Source: JAEUOS01 sp040382235 (GTDB lineage Bacteria; Pseudomonadota; Gammaproteobacteria; Burkholderiales; JAEUOS01). From it: 64,000 bases of DNA. The position numbers and the translations under genes were made by a program. Below, piece by piece: positions 1-8,664 of this stretch. The notes below the pieces were generated by a model, which saw nothing but the letters and a program-made list of their open reading frames with translations, had not been told where the DNA came from and did not search any database. Every line of letters starts with the position of its first letter. Positions within the stretch are counted from its first letter, which is position 1. Location of the stretch: assembly GCA_040382235.1 (NCBI GenBank), contig JBEIFV010000011.1:8419-72418 (forward strand), written 5' to 3'.

Positions 1-1
1 G

Positions 2-580
2 GCCTATATCCTGAACCTGGCCGAGGTGGTGCCCGGCGACTTCACGCTTTCCGACAAGAACATCCGCGAGGTCCAGGCGATTCTGCCCAACCGTGACGGC
101 AAGTCCTCGCAGCACGGCTTGTGGTTGCCTACGGGAAAGCCGGATGTGAAGAACGCGGCATGCATGCGCAATTGCGGCCCTGACGTCAAAGTCGCCTCCA
201 GTCTGCCCGACCATGCGCGCGGCTCGCACGGAAACCTGGCCGACCAGACCCGCAACCTGGGCGCGATCCGCGGCCAGGTCACTGCGGCGGCGGCCACAAC
301 CAGCGCCCCCGCCTCCGAGTTCGCGGCGGTCCGGGAAATCACCGGCAAGGCCGCTTGCCTGGGTTGTCATGGTGTCGACCGCAGGATCGTGGGACCGGGC
401 TTTAACGAGGTGTTGGCGAAGTACAAGGGCAACGACAAGGCCGAGCACTACCTGGCGGGCAAGATCAGGAACGGCGGCCAGGGTGTGTGGGGATCGGTCC
501 CGATGCCGGCCTCGGCAACACTGGGCGACGCTGATGCAAACCTGCTGGCGCGGTGGATTCTCAAGGGTGCGCCGCAGTAG
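2..580 (+). CDS. soxD: Sulfur dehydrogenase c-type cytochrome SoxD, C-terminal part (5' end outside window)
   Basis: The frame is open from the window edge to a TAG at 578-580, so only the C-terminal part of about 192 residues is present. A class I haem motif CLGCH lies about two-thirds along, followed by a Met in an AxxPMPAS-like segment that could be the distal ligand. The upstream part has the Cys pair of a linker that joins two cytochrome domains. SoxD with SoxC forms the periplasmic sulfane dehydrogenase that removes six electrons from SoxY-bound sulfur. The identification rests mainly on the order D-Y-Z-A-X-B downstream, which is the common betaproteobacterial sox order; the cytochrome domain alone would not be diagnostic. 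Confidence 0.75.
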   Translation, partial: AYILNLAEVVPGDFTLSDKNIREVQAILPNRDGKSSQHGLWLPTGKPDVKNAACMRNCGPDVKVASSLPDHARGSHGNLADQTRNLGAIRGQVTAAAATTSAPASEFAAVREITGKAACLGCHGVDRRIVGPGFNEVLAKYKGNDKAEHYLAGKIRNGGQGVWGSVPMPASATLGDADANLLARWILKGAPQ

Positions 581-653
581 TTCGGCCGGCATGGCACAGT
601 AAAATCATGCAAGCGACGATTGTTGGAATTTTTGTCATGAAATGGAGAAAAGC

Positions 654-1133
654 ATGAAACATATCAATCACGGGCGCCGCCTGGCGCTCAAGCAAGGCGG
701 AACCGCTGCGGTGTTCGGCCTGTTTGTCGCCGCCGGCCTGGTCAGGCCCGGCACTGCCCATGCTGCCTGGAACCAGGCCGCGTTCGCCGCCAGAAACGTG
801 GATGGCGTGATCAAGGGCATGGGCGGAGTCAGCGCAGCGCCCACGAAGGACGTGAGCTGGGGCTCGACCCCGGAAATCGCCGAGAACGGCGCGGTGGTGC
901 CGGTCAGCGTGACCAGCAACATTCCCAAGACCGAAGCTATCGCGATCCTGATCGAGAAAAACCCCAGCACGCTGGCAGCCTCGTTCGCGATTCCCGCCGG
1001 CACCGACCCGAACGTAAGTACGCGCGTCAAGATGGGTGAGACCTCACAGGTTCACGCGCTGATCAAGGCTGACGGGAAATACTTCATCGCCACGCGCGAG
1101 ATCAAGGTCACCCTGGGTGGATGCGGCGGTTGA
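654..1133 (+). CDS. soxY: Sulfur carrier protein SoxY
   Basis: SoxY carries thiosulfate-derived sulfur on a C-terminal swinging-arm cysteine during periplasmic Sox oxidation. The protein ends in GGCGG, the hallmark arm, and the cysteine in it is the sulfur attachment site. The N-terminus has an RR pair followed by a hydrophobic stretch and AHA, fitting Tat export as a pre-loaded SoxYZ complex. I place the start at 654 rather than the in-frame ATG at 642, because GGAGAAA at 645-651 is a well-spaced ribosome binding site for 654. It lies 73 bp after soxD and 105 bp before soxZ. Confidence 0.93.
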   Translation: MKHINHGRRLALKQGGTAAVFGLFVAAGLVRPGTAHAAWNQAAFAARNVDGVIKGMGGVSAAPTKDVSWGSTPEIAENGAVVPVSVTSNIPKTEAIAILIEKNPSTLAASFAIPAGTDPNVSTRVKMGETSQVHALIKADGKYFIATREIKVTLGGCGG

Positions 1134-1238
1134 CGCTGCCGCGCTGGTGTGGGTCGCGAAGCGTGCGGCTGACCACAACGGCGCCTTGACCGATAACGCA
1201 ATTTCTCAACAGAACCGTAGCAAGACCAGGAGAACACC

Positions 1239-1553
1239 ATGGCAGACCCGATGCGCATCCGCGCCAAACTCGAAGGCGACAAGACCGTCGTCCGTGTACT
1301 GATGGCGCACGAAATGGAGACCGGCCAGCGCAAGGACAGCACCGGCAGGCTTGTTGCCGCCCACTTCATTCAGGAGGTCACCGCGGTCCACAACGGCAAG
1401 ACTGTGCTGATGGCCGAGTGGGGGCCCGCGGTGTCCAAGAATCCGTATTTGCAGTTCCAGTTCAGCGGCGCCAAGGCTGGCGAGAAGGTGGCGATTACCT
1501 GGACCGACAACAAGGGTGTCAAGCGCACTGACGAAGCCACGGTCGCAGCATAA
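1239..1553 (+). CDS. soxZ: Sulfur oxidation protein SoxZ
   Basis: SoxZ is the immunoglobulin-like partner of SoxY; the heterodimer is the carrier on which SoxAX, SoxB and SoxCD act. The 104-residue length is normal for the family, and the protein opens with MADPMRIRAKL and contains the usual IQEVT and WTDN segments. It has no signal peptide, as expected, since SoxZ is exported piggyback with Tat-targeted SoxY. The ATG follows an AGGAGA ribosome binding site. Confidence 0.94.
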   Translation: MADPMRIRAKLEGDKTVVRVLMAHEMETGQRKDSTGRLVAAHFIQEVTAVHNGKTVLMAEWGPAVSKNPYLQFQFSGAKAGEKVAITWTDNKGVKRTDEATVAA

Positions 1554-1654
1554 GCCTGGCTTGCAGCACCCGGCCGACCTACCGCCGCGCCGGCAACGGT
1601 GCTGTGCCGACCAAGTACCGGCGCGCGCACAGAATTGATTTCCAAGGAGACCCG

Positions 1655-2470
1655 ATGAAAGTTCGAGCACGGCGTGCCGTGACGGCGCTTGCGCTGGCTT
1701 GCGCCTGGACTGGCGTCATGGCGCAAAGCGGCGCCGACACCATAAAGAAGATCGAAGAGTACCGGCAGGCGCTGGCCGGAGGAAACCCGGCCGAACTGTG
1801 GGAAGCGCGTGGCGAGGACCTGTGGAAAAAGAAAGCCGGACCCAAGAGCGCGTCGCTTGAGACCTGTGACCTTGGCCTGGGTCCCGGCAAGGTCAGCGGC
1901 GCCTATGCCGAACTACCGAAGTTTTTCGCCGACGCCGGCCGCGTCATGGATCTTGAAGCACGCTTGGTCCATTGCAGGATGTCGATCCAGGGCTTGAGCG
2001 AGGCTGAGGCCAAGGCTCGCCCCTTCGGCAACGGCAACCAGCGCTCCGATAACGAGGCCCTGGTCGCCTTCATCACCGCCGAATCTAAGGGCGTGAAAAT
2101 GAACGTGGCGCTGGATCACCCCAAGCTGCGCGAATCGTACGAGCTGGGCAAGAAAATGTTCTACTTTCGCGGCGGACCGCACGACTTTTCCTGCGCCACT
2201 TGCCACTCCGAGAGCGGCAAGCGTATCCGCCTGCAGGACTTGCCCAACCTGAACGACCCAAAGGATGCGCAACGAGCCTACACCACCTGGCCGGCTTACC
2301 GCGTATCGCAAGGCGAGTTGCGCACTTTCCAGTGGCGCCTGTTCGACTGTTTCCGCCAGCAGCGCTTTCCGGCGCTCGAATTCACCTCCGAGGCATCGAT
2401 TGCGCTGACCACCTTCCTGGCCCGCAATGCCAACGGCGCCGAATTCAACGCCCCCGCGATCAAACGCTAG
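1655..2470 (+). CDS. soxA: Sulfur oxidation c-type cytochrome SoxA (mono-haem type)
   Basis: SoxA pairs with SoxX and covalently attaches thiosulfate to the SoxY cysteine in the periplasm. One CATCH haem motif is present in the second half. The N-terminal domain keeps a Cys pair (ETC and VHC) but no CxxCH, which matches single-haem SoxA proteins where a disulfide replaces the first haem. A later FDCFRQQRFP segment holds the conserved active-site cysteine that becomes a persulfide ligand. The start is set at 1655, where AAGGAGA lies just upstream and a signal peptide follows (cleavage near VMA-QS). An upstream ATG at 1604 has no such support. Confidence 0.93.
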   Translation: MKVRARRAVTALALACAWTGVMAQSGADTIKKIEEYRQALAGGNPAELWEARGEDLWKKKAGPKSASLETCDLGLGPGKVSGAYAELPKFFADAGRVMDLEARLVHCRMSIQGLSEAEAKARPFGNGNQRSDNEALVAFITAESKGVKMNVALDHPKLRESYELGKKMFYFRGGPHDFSCATCHSESGKRIRLQDLPNLNDPKDAQRAYTTWPAYRVSQGELRTFQWRLFDCFRQQRFPALEFTSEASIALTTFLARNANGAEFNAPAIKR

Positions 2471-2481
2471 GACCTATCCCC

Positions 2482-3102
2482 ATGAAACCCATGACCAAGT
2501 CACTGATCGGTATAGGCACGCTGGCCGCGATCACCGGTTGCGCTTCAATGTCGGACGCGCGCTACACGAAGCAGGCTGCCGAGGTATTGCGCGCCTCCTT
2601 CAAGGAAAGTGGTCAGGCCAAACTCGACCGCCTCAATCAGGATCAGCCGCAGGGAATATGCAGCGTTGAACTGGACAAGAAGCCGCCGGTCGCCCAACTC
2701 GAGCGCATGGAAAAGGCCCAGCAGGAACTGCTCAAGTACCCGGCCGACGGCAAACTGCTGGGCGACTGGCGCGAAGGCGAGAAGATTGCCCAATCCGGCG
2801 TGGGCAAGCAGTTCTCCGACAACCCCACCAGTCCCGCAGGCGGCAACTGTTATGCCTGCCACCAGGTGAGTCCGGCCGAGATCTCGTTCGGCACCATCGG
2901 ACCACCGCTCCTCGGATATGGCAAGCTGCGTGGTAACTCCGAAGCCATGCAGCGCTATACCTACGGCAAGATCTACAACCCGCAGGCATTCATGGCCTGT
3001 TCCAACATGCCGCGCTTCGGCCACAACGGAATACTGACCGAACAGCAGATCAAGGACGTGACCGCGCTTCTGCTTGACCCGAATTCGCCGGTAAACAAGT
3101 AG
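2482..3102 (+). CDS. soxX: Sulfur oxidation c-type cytochrome SoxX
   Basis: SoxX is the small cytochrome that takes electrons from SoxA during c-type thioether-persulfide formation on SoxY. The haem motif is CYACH, with a downstream ACSNMPRFG segment that would supply the Met ligand. The N-terminus is hydrophobic and ends in ITGCAS, which resembles a lipobox, so the protein may be membrane-tethered; this is inferred only. The start at 2482 lies 11 bp after soxA. An ATG at 2491 is an alternative. The protein is longer than minimal SoxX because of an N-terminal extension of about 90 residues before the haem domain, which is seen in some SoxX proteins. Confidence 0.88.
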   Translation: MKPMTKSLIGIGTLAAITGCASMSDARYTKQAAEVLRASFKESGQAKLDRLNQDQPQGICSVELDKKPPVAQLERMEKAQQELLKYPADGKLLGDWREGEKIAQSGVGKQFSDNPTSPAGGNCYACHQVSPAEISFGTIGPPLLGYGKLRGNSEAMQRYTYGKIYNPQAFMACSNMPRFGHNGILTEQQIKDVTALLLDPNSPVNK

Positions 3103-3115
3103 CCAACATGGCACG

Positions 3116-3137
3116 GGGCGCGACAGCGCCCTTTTTT
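3116..3137 (+). terminator. Intrinsic terminator between soxX and soxB
   Basis: A 6-bp GC stem (GGGCGC at 3116-3121, GCGCCC at 3126-3131) encloses a GACA loop and is followed by six T. It sits 14 bp after the soxX stop and 24 bp before soxB, so it probably attenuates rather than ends the operon. Confidence 0.7.
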
Positions 3138-3161
3138 GCCTTATCTCATAAGTGAACGCTG

Positions 3162-4904
3162 ATGAACCGCCGTGAATTCCTGAACCTGCTGGCCGTTGCC
3201 ACGGCGTCGGGCATGAACCTCAAGGCCGGCGACGCGTTCGGCGTCAACCCGACTGCCAGCCTGTACGATTTCAAAGCCTTCGGCAACGTACATTTTCTGC
3301 ACTTCACCGATTGCCATGCACAGTTGTTGCCGGTGTATTTCCGTGAGCCGAACGTCAACCTTGGCGTGGCCGATGCCATCGGGCGTCCGCCTCACCTGGT
3401 TGGCCAGGCCCTGCTCGATCATTTCAAGATGAATCCCTTGGTCGCGCCGCAGGGCCAGGCACGCGATCTGGCACGCAATGTCGCGCACGCTTTCACCCAT
3501 ATCGACTTCGCACGCGCAGCCAGGCTCTACGGCAAGACCGGCGGCTTTGCCCACCTGGCAACCCTGGTCAAGAAACTGCGCGCCGAACGCCCCGGCGCCC
3601 TGTTGCTCGACGGCGGCGACACCTGGCAGGGCTCGGCTACCGCACTGTGGACTCGCGGCCAGGACATGATCGATGCTTGCAAGCTACTGGGCGTCGATGT
3701 GATGACCGGGCACTGGGAATTCACGCTCGGCGCCAAGCGGGTTGAGGAAGTGGTGGCCAAGGATTTCAAGGGGCGAATCGATTTTGTCGCGCAGAACATC
3801 AAGACCGCCGATTTTGGCGACCCGGTGTTCGCCCCGTACGTCATGCGCGAAATGAACGGCGTGCCGGTGGCGATCGTGGGCCAGGCGTTTCCCTATACGC
3901 CGATCGCCAATCCGCGCCACATGGTGGCGGACTGGAACTTCGGCATTCAGGACGAGAACATGCAAAAGGTGGTCAACGAGGCGCGCGCCAAGGGCGCGGC
4001 GGCGGTGATCCTGCTTTCGCACAATGGCATGGATGTGGACATCAAGCTGGCTTCGCGCGTGACCGGGATCGACGCCATCATGGGCGGCCATACCCACGAC
4101 GGCGTGCCGCAACCGGTGATCGTGAAGAATGCTTCCGGCCAGACGCTGGTCACCAATGCCGGCAGCAACGCGAAGTTCCTGGGGGTGCTCGATCTTGAAG
4201 TGCGTGACCGCCGCGTCGTCGATTTTCGCTACAAGCTGCTGCCGGTCTTTTCCCGATATCTCAAGGCCGATGCCGAGATGCAGGCGCTGATCGAGCGCGT
4301 GCGCGCGCCCTACAAGGCCAAACTCGACGAAAAGCTAGCGGTCACAGAAGGCCTCTTGTACCGGCGCGGCAACTTCAATGGCACGCTCGATCAGGTGATC
4401 CTGGATGCCCTGATGGAGGTCAAGGGCGCCGACCTGGCCTTCTCGCCCGGCTTTCGCTGGGGTACCTCGCTTTTGCCGGGCCAGGCGATCACCATGGACC
4501 ACGTGATGGACCAGACCGCGATTACCTACCCGCATGTGACCCGCAACGAATTCACCGGCGAGCAGATCAAGACCATCATGGAAGACGTGGCCGACAACCT
4601 GTTCAACCCGGACCCCTATTACCAGCAGGGCGGCGACATGGTGCGGGTCGGGGGCATGACCTATGCCTGCGACCCGAATGCGAAAATGGGCGGCCGCATT
4701 TCCGGGATGCGGCTCAAGGGCAAACCGATCGAGGCGGACAAGAAATACACGGTCGCAGGCTGGGCGCCGGTCGCCGAAGGCGCCTCTGGCGAGCCGATCT
4801 GGGATCTGGTGGCAGGCTATTTGCGTTCAAAGAAGGTCATCAAGGCTGTCAAGCTGAATTTGCCGGCAATCAAGGGCATGCAGGGCAACCCCGGCATCGC
4901 CTAG
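3162..4904 (+). CDS. soxB: Thiosulfohydrolase SoxB
   Basis: SoxB hydrolyses the terminal sulfone from SoxY-bound S-thiosulfonate and releases sulfate. It belongs to the dimanganese 5'-nucleotidase/metallophosphatase family. Metal-binding motifs are visible in order: FTDCHAQL (about residue 48), DGGDTWQGS (about 150), GHWEF in place of the GNHEF of nucleotidases, LSHNGMDVD and GGHTHD (about 310). GGHTHDG is typical of SoxB. The N-terminus MNRREFLNLL is a twin-arginine signal, consistent with periplasmic action. The length of 580 residues is normal. The gene is the last core sox gene and follows a terminator-like hairpin after soxX. Confidence 0.95.
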   Translation: MNRREFLNLLAVATASGMNLKAGDAFGVNPTASLYDFKAFGNVHFLHFTDCHAQLLPVYFREPNVNLGVADAIGRPPHLVGQALLDHFKMNPLVAPQGQARDLARNVAHAFTHIDFARAARLYGKTGGFAHLATLVKKLRAERPGALLLDGGDTWQGSATALWTRGQDMIDACKLLGVDVMTGHWEFTLGAKRVEEVVAKDFKGRIDFVAQNIKTADFGDPVFAPYVMREMNGVPVAIVGQAFPYTPIANPRHMVADWNFGIQDENMQKVVNEARAKGAAAVILLSHNGMDVDIKLASRVTGIDAIMGGHTHDGVPQPVIVKNASGQTLVTNAGSNAKFLGVLDLEVRDRRVVDFRYKLLPVFSRYLKADAEMQALIERVRAPYKAKLDEKLAVTEGLLYRRGNFNGTLDQVILDALMEVKGADLAFSPGFRWGTSLLPGQAITMDHVMDQTAITYPHVTRNEFTGEQIKTIMEDVADNLFNPDPYYQQGGDMVRVGGMTYACDPNAKMGGRISGMRLKGKPIEADKKYTVAGWAPVAEGASGEPIWDLVAGYLRSKKVIKAVKLNLPAIKGMQGNPGIA

Positions 4905-4989
4905 CAAGCTGTCCGCATTGGATGCGCACCAGCGTAGCGAGCGCACCTCAGTCTTTGTTGCGGCACCAACCAACCCGGGAGTACTGGCG

Positions 4990-5436
4990 ATGAGAACCAT
5001 GTCCGATTCGTTTGCACGTTCGGCAGCTCTTTCCTGCGTGATCATCGCAGTGGTCCTGGCGTGGGCCGGGGATGCGCAAGCGCAAGTCGCCACGCGCAAC
5101 AAGATCGTATTCCAGGTCAGCGACGCCGAGCCGGTGAAGTGGAACCTCACACTCAACAACATCAAGAACGTGCAGACCGATCTAGGCACGAAGAACGTCG
5201 AGATCGAGATCGTGGCCTACGGACCGGGCCTTGGCATGCTCAAGGCGGATTCCGTGGCCGGCAACCGGGTTGCCGATGCACTGGCGACCGGCGTTTCGGT
5301 GGTGGCGTGCGAGAACACCATGAAAAACCAAAAAATCACGCGCGAGGACATGTTGCCGAAGATCGGCTACGTCGAGGCAGGCGTGGTGCAGTTGATGAAA
5401 CGCCAGCAGCAGGGCTGGGCCTACATCAGGCCCTAA
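4990..5436 (+). CDS. Exported DsrE/DsrF-like family protein
   Basis: The protein has a signal peptide (cleavage near AQA-QV) and a compact alpha/beta domain containing KNVEIEIVAYGPGL and VVACENTM, the pattern of DsrE/DsrF-like proteins, in which the Cys of the VxxCxNTM segment is the candidate sulfur-carrying residue. DsrE-family proteins shuttle persulfide sulfur, so a helper role for the Sox pathway is plausible but inferred from position. The start at 4990 is preferred because it gives a clean signal peptide; an ATG-like start further upstream (4918) only adds non-conserved residues. It lies 85 bp after soxB on the same strand. Confidence 0.75.
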   Translation: MRTMSDSFARSAALSCVIIAVVLAWAGDAQAQVATRNKIVFQVSDAEPVKWNLTLNNIKNVQTDLGTKNVEIEIVAYGPGLGMLKADSVAGNRVADALATGVSVVACENTMKNQKITREDMLPKIGYVEAGVVQLMKRQQQGWAYIRP

Positions 5437-5452
5437 CCAGAAGGAGATCGCA

Positions 5453-5953
5453 ATGGAAAAGTCACTGATCGCAGCGTGCATGCTGACGCTGGCGGCAACA
5501 TATGCCGGTGCCCAGCCGGCCGCCGGCACCTTCAGCGTCAAGCAGCTCACGCCCGAAGCAGCGCTGGTCGCTGCGCGCGCGGCCCTTGAAAGTTGCCGCA
5601 AGAGCGGCTACCAGGTCGGTGTCGCGGTGGCCGATCGCGCAGGCATCACACAAGTCTTGTTGCGTGATCGCTTCGCCGGTGCCCATACCGTCGAGGTGGC
5701 GATGAACAAGGCCTGGACTTCCGCAAGCTTTCGCATCAGCACCCTGACGCTGGCCGCGGAAACCCAGGCGGGCAGGCCGATGAGCGGCTTGCGCGCGACA
5801 CCGCGGGTCGCGGCGTTCGGTGGCGGCCTGCCGATCGAAGCCGGCGGCTCCGTGGTGGGCGCCATCGGCGTATCCGGCGCCCCGGGTGGAGAAGCCGACG
5901 AGGCCTGCGCCAGGGCCGGCATCAAGGCGATCGCCGATTCGATCGAGTTCTGA
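5453..5953 (+). CDS. GlcG/HbpS family (haem-binding-like) exported protein
   Basis: A signal peptide (cleavage near AGA-QP) precedes a GlcG/HbpS-like domain: LTPEAALVAARAALESCRK, VAVADRAG, and a C-terminal GGLPIEAGGSVVGAIGVSGAPGG segment that defines the family. Members bind haem or cobalamin-like cofactors, and many are of unknown role. Homologues are common in sox neighbourhoods. It follows the DsrE-like gene by 16 bp with an AAGGAG ribosome binding site, so the two are probably co-transcribed. The substrate is not evident. Confidence 0.8.
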   Translation: MEKSLIAACMLTLAATYAGAQPAAGTFSVKQLTPEAALVAARAALESCRKSGYQVGVAVADRAGITQVLLRDRFAGAHTVEVAMNKAWTSASFRISTLTLAAETQAGRPMSGLRATPRVAAFGGGLPIEAGGSVVGAIGVSGAPGGEADEACARAGIKAIADSIEF

Positions 5954-5960
5954 GGCCCGC

Positions 5961-6443
5961 ATGATGCGCCGCCGGGATTTCCTTGCACTGGCTACCGGCG
6001 CAGCGCTGCCGGGCGCTGCTTTCGGTGCCTGGAACAAGGGCGACGCGGTAACTCTGCCCCCGCTGACTATGCTGGACGGCCGCCTGCTCGATCCGGCGTC
6101 GCTCAAGGGCAAAGTGCTGGTTCTGCAGTTCTGAGCGTCCTGGTGTCCGTTTTGCGCCAGGCAGAACCCGCAGATCGAGGCGCTGTATCGCGCACATCGT
6201 GCCAAGGGTCTCGAAGTTCTGGCGATCTCGATCGACAAGACCCAAAAAGCGGCTACGGACTATCTCAAGTCGCGCGGTTATACCTTCCCCGCGGCAATGC
6301 AAAATCCCGCATATGAGCGCATATACCGTTTGCGCCGCGGTTTGCCGCAGACTTATGTGATCGACCGGGATGGCAGGTTGGCGTTGGTTGAAATGGGCGA
6401 AATGTTCGAGGAAGACATTCGCGACATTGCAAAAATGCTGTAG
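5961..6443 (+). pseudogene. TlpA/SoxW-like thiol:disulfide oxidoreductase interrupted by in-frame TGA
   Basis: Reading from ATG 5961 gives a Tat-like start (MMRRRDFLALATG) and a TlpA-type domain, but a TGA occurs at 6132-6134. The same frame continues without other stops to TAG at 6441-6443 and encodes the redox motif WCPFC, the cis-Pro segment LPQTYVID and the rest of a thioredoxin fold. The context is QF-stop-ASWCPFC, and family members have Trp there (F-W-A-S-W-C), so one G-to-A change of TGG explains the stop. It could be a real nonsense mutation or a base-call error. It is 7 bp after the GlcG-like gene. SoxW-type thioredoxins keep the SoxY thiol reduced. Confidence 0.8.
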
Positions 6444-6543
6444 GAACCGGCGCGCGCGGCCGTATTTCGCAACACCCGCCAACCAGTGGCGCCGTCAGCG
6501 GCAAAGCGTTTGCGGGTATGCCGGCCGCTGAATGGCAGCAGGC

Positions 6544-7437
6544 TTATTTGCTGCGAATCAGAGTGCCCACGCCCTGATCGGTGAGAATCTCAAGCAAGAG
6601 CGCGTGCTCGACCCGGCCATCGATGATGTGCACGCCATGCACACCGGAACGCGCCGCGTCGAGCGCCGACGCGATTTTCGGCAGCATGCCGCCGGATAGC
6701 GTGCCGTCGGCCAGCATGGCATCGATATCGCGCGGCGTGATGTTGGTCAGAAGATTCCCGGATTTGTCGAGCACCCCCGGCGTGTTGGTCAAAAGGACCA
6801 GCTTTTCCGCCTTGAGTATCTCCGCTAACTTGCCGGCGACCACGTCGGCGTTGATGTTGTAGCTCTGGCCGTCGCTGCCCACGCCGATCGGCGCCACCAC
6901 CGGGATGAAGCCGCCGGCCTCCAGCGTATCGATGACAGAAGGGTCAATCGACTCAATGTCGCCCACCATCCCAAGATCGATGGTTTCACCGGGCTTCTCC
7001 GGGTTCGGCATCATGAGTTTCTTGGCGCGAATGAATGCGCCATCCTGCCCGGTCAGGCCCACGGCCTTGCCGCCGGCCTGATTGATCAGAGTGACGATGT
7101 CCTTGTTGACGGTGCCGCCCAGCACCATCTCGACCACATCCATGGTGGCCGCATCGGTGACCCGCATGCCCTGGATGAAACCGCTCTTGATACCAAGCTG
7201 CTTCAGACGTTGTTCAATTTGCGGGCCGCCGCCATGCACCACCACCGGATCGAGACCGACCAGCTTCAGCATGACCACATCGTGCGCGAACTGCTGTTGC
7301 AGTTTCAGGTCTGTCATCGCGTTGCCGCCGTACTTGACGACAATGGTCTTGCCGTGAAAACGGCGCAGGTAAGGCAGGGCTTCCGCCAGAATTGAAGCCT
7401 GCACCGCGGGGGTGACTTCAGGGTGGGCAGCAGTCAT
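6544..7437 (-). CDS. argB: Acetylglutamate kinase
   Basis: The enzyme phosphorylates N-acetyl-L-glutamate, the second step of arginine synthesis, in the cytoplasm. The 297-residue protein has the amino-acid kinase fold signatures VVKYGGNAM near residue 35, VVHGGGPQI near 75, and a C-terminal GVHGVHIIDGRVEHALLLEILTD-type segment. The extended N-terminus with ALPYLRRF is the helix typical of the arginine-sensitive, hexameric class. It stands alone, convergent with the sox-side genes. Confidence 0.96.
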   Translation of the reverse strand: MTAAHPEVTPAVQASILAEALPYLRRFHGKTIVVKYGGNAMTDLKLQQQFAHDVVMLKLVGLDPVVVHGGGPQIEQRLKQLGIKSGFIQGMRVTDAATMDVVEMVLGGTVNKDIVTLINQAGGKAVGLTGQDGAFIRAKKLMMPNPEKPGETIDLGMVGDIESIDPSVIDTLEAGGFIPVVAPIGVGSDGQSYNINADVVAGKLAEILKAEKLVLLTNTPGVLDKSGNLLTNITPRDIDAMLADGTLSGGMLPKIASALDAARSGVHGVHIIDGRVEHALLLEILTDQGVGTLIRSK

Positions 7438-7789
7438 TGAATGTGGGTCCAGGCGTGAGGAATAGTGGCAGGCACGACAGGGCCGCCAAGTTCATGGACC
7501 ATGCCACGTGGCGGCGTCGTCGATCGAATTGTAGCGTCTGCTTACAATGCGGTCCGTGCGCCCCGCAGTTGCAAGCACAAGAAAAAAGGCGCTTCCGGGA
7601 ACCGGAAGCGCCTTTGAAAAAATGCAGGACCCGGCAGGGGAACCGGACCCCGCCCCGCCCACACCGCCCCACACGGGAGGAGGTCGCGTGTGGCAATGTC
7701 GCGCAAGCGCGTGAGGCGGGCGCCAGCGGCATTTCAGGGGAAGGAGCCGCCGCCGGCGTACTGCCCGTTAAAGCAGATATAACTTTGAG
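7438..7789. other. Intergenic region between argB and hsp20
   Basis: No convincing gene is seen. The region holds the argB upstream sequence and, near 7582-7613, a terminator hairpin for the Hsp20 gene. The frames that are open here lack family similarity and a ribosome binding site. Confidence 0.6.
7582..7613 (-). terminator. Intrinsic terminator downstream of hsp20
   Basis: A perfect 12-bp stem (7587-7598 with 7602-7613) encloses a 3-nt loop. Read on the minus strand it is followed by a run of T (A run at 7582-7587 on plus), so it terminates transcription coming from the Hsp20 gene, about 180 bp past its stop codon. Confidence 0.75.
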
Positions 7790-8233
7790 TTACTGCACTT
7801 GCAAAAGTTTCCGGGTTTCGGCGACTTTTTTCGGCAATGTCAGGGTCAAAACCCCGTCGGCATAGCGGGCATTCGCGCGCGCCTGGTCGATTTCCGCGCC
7901 CAGCTCAAAGCTGCGTGTGGCACGGCCGGCAACGCGTTCGCTGTAGAGCAAGCGCTCACCTTCGACCGCCGGTCTCTCTGCCTTGCTGGCAGCAGTGATG
8001 GTCACACGCGCGCCATCGATTTCGACCGCGATATCTTCCTTGCGAAAACCGGGAACGTCGGCGGCCACCACATAGGTGTCGCCCTGCTCACTGGCTTCGA
8101 AAGGAATCGCGCGCGCGTCGACGGCACGCCCGACTGGTGCGCGCAGGAACCCTTCCAGAAGGCCGCCTAGCGCGGCATCGAATGGCGCACGGCGGGAATA
8201 GGCAAACAGCGGTGTCAGTGTGGTCATGTGCAT
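7790..8233 (-). CDS. Hsp20/alpha-crystallin small heat-shock protein
   Basis: Small heat-shock proteins hold unfolding proteins in a refoldable state in the cytoplasm. The alpha-crystallin domain spans about residues 40-145: VVAADVPGFRKEDIAVEIDG, then the RSFELG strand, and the GVLTLTLPKK motif near the end. The 147-residue length is normal. Either of two nearby ATGs (8233 or 8227) could be the start. No HrcA or ROSE-type element was identified upstream. Confidence 0.93.
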   Translation of the reverse strand: MHMTTLTPLFAYSRRAPFDAALGGLLEGFLRAPVGRAVDARAIPFEASEQGDTYVVAADVPGFRKEDIAVEIDGARVTITAASKAERPAVEGERLLYSERVAGRATRSFELGAEIDQARANARYADGVLTLTLPKKVAETRKLLQVQ

Positions 8234-8442
8234 TTCTCCATCATCGGTTTCGTGTGCGGCATACGCCGCGATGTAAAGTAAGTCGGGATGGTTCAGTGGT
8301 TTTCAAGAGGCGGCCCGGTGTGGGCTGCGGAACAAGCCGATGCCGTCGCGCTTTCGACAGGGACCGGAAAACTTTGGGCGGCGCGTCGATTTTCAAGTGC
8401 CATAGAATTCGCTCGACGCCAATTCCACACAGCCTGCGCAAA

Positions 8443-8664
8443 ATGAATCAAGCATTGCCCGCCGCATCGGACACTGTCCGCGGTTGCAGTTCCAGTCCCG
8501 CTGCATGCACACGCTGCGGCGACGAATTCGCCTGTGGCGTCCATGCGGCAACACCATGCTGGTGTGCCAGCCTGCCGGCCTTGGCGCAGGTAGACCCGGT
8601 TGGCGCCACATGCCTGTGTCCGGCGTGCCTGGCGCAGGCGCTGGCCGCACAGCGCAACCAATGA
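8443..8664 (+). CDS. Cysteine-rich CWC family protein
   Basis: This 73-residue protein has eight or more cysteines arranged as CxxCGDxFxCG, PCWC and CLCPxCL, which is the cysteine-rich CWC family. The function of the family is unknown; the pattern suggests zinc or metal binding. Its TGA overlaps the cobT start in an ATGA junction (8661-8664), so translation is probably coupled to cobT. A link to cobalt or cobalamin metabolism would be inference only. Confidence 0.75.
   Translation: MNQALPAASDTVRGCSSSPAACTRCGDEFACGVHAATPCWCASLPALAQVDPVGATCLCPACLAQALAAQRNQ

Noticed and set aside
6132..6134. TGA as selenocysteine in the TlpA-like gene
   Set aside because: The position is Trp in the family, not Cys, and no SECIS-like hairpin was seen just after it.
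8234..8442. Cobalamin riboswitch upstream of the CWC-cobT pair
   Set aside because: The conserved B12-box-like sequence and stems were not seen.
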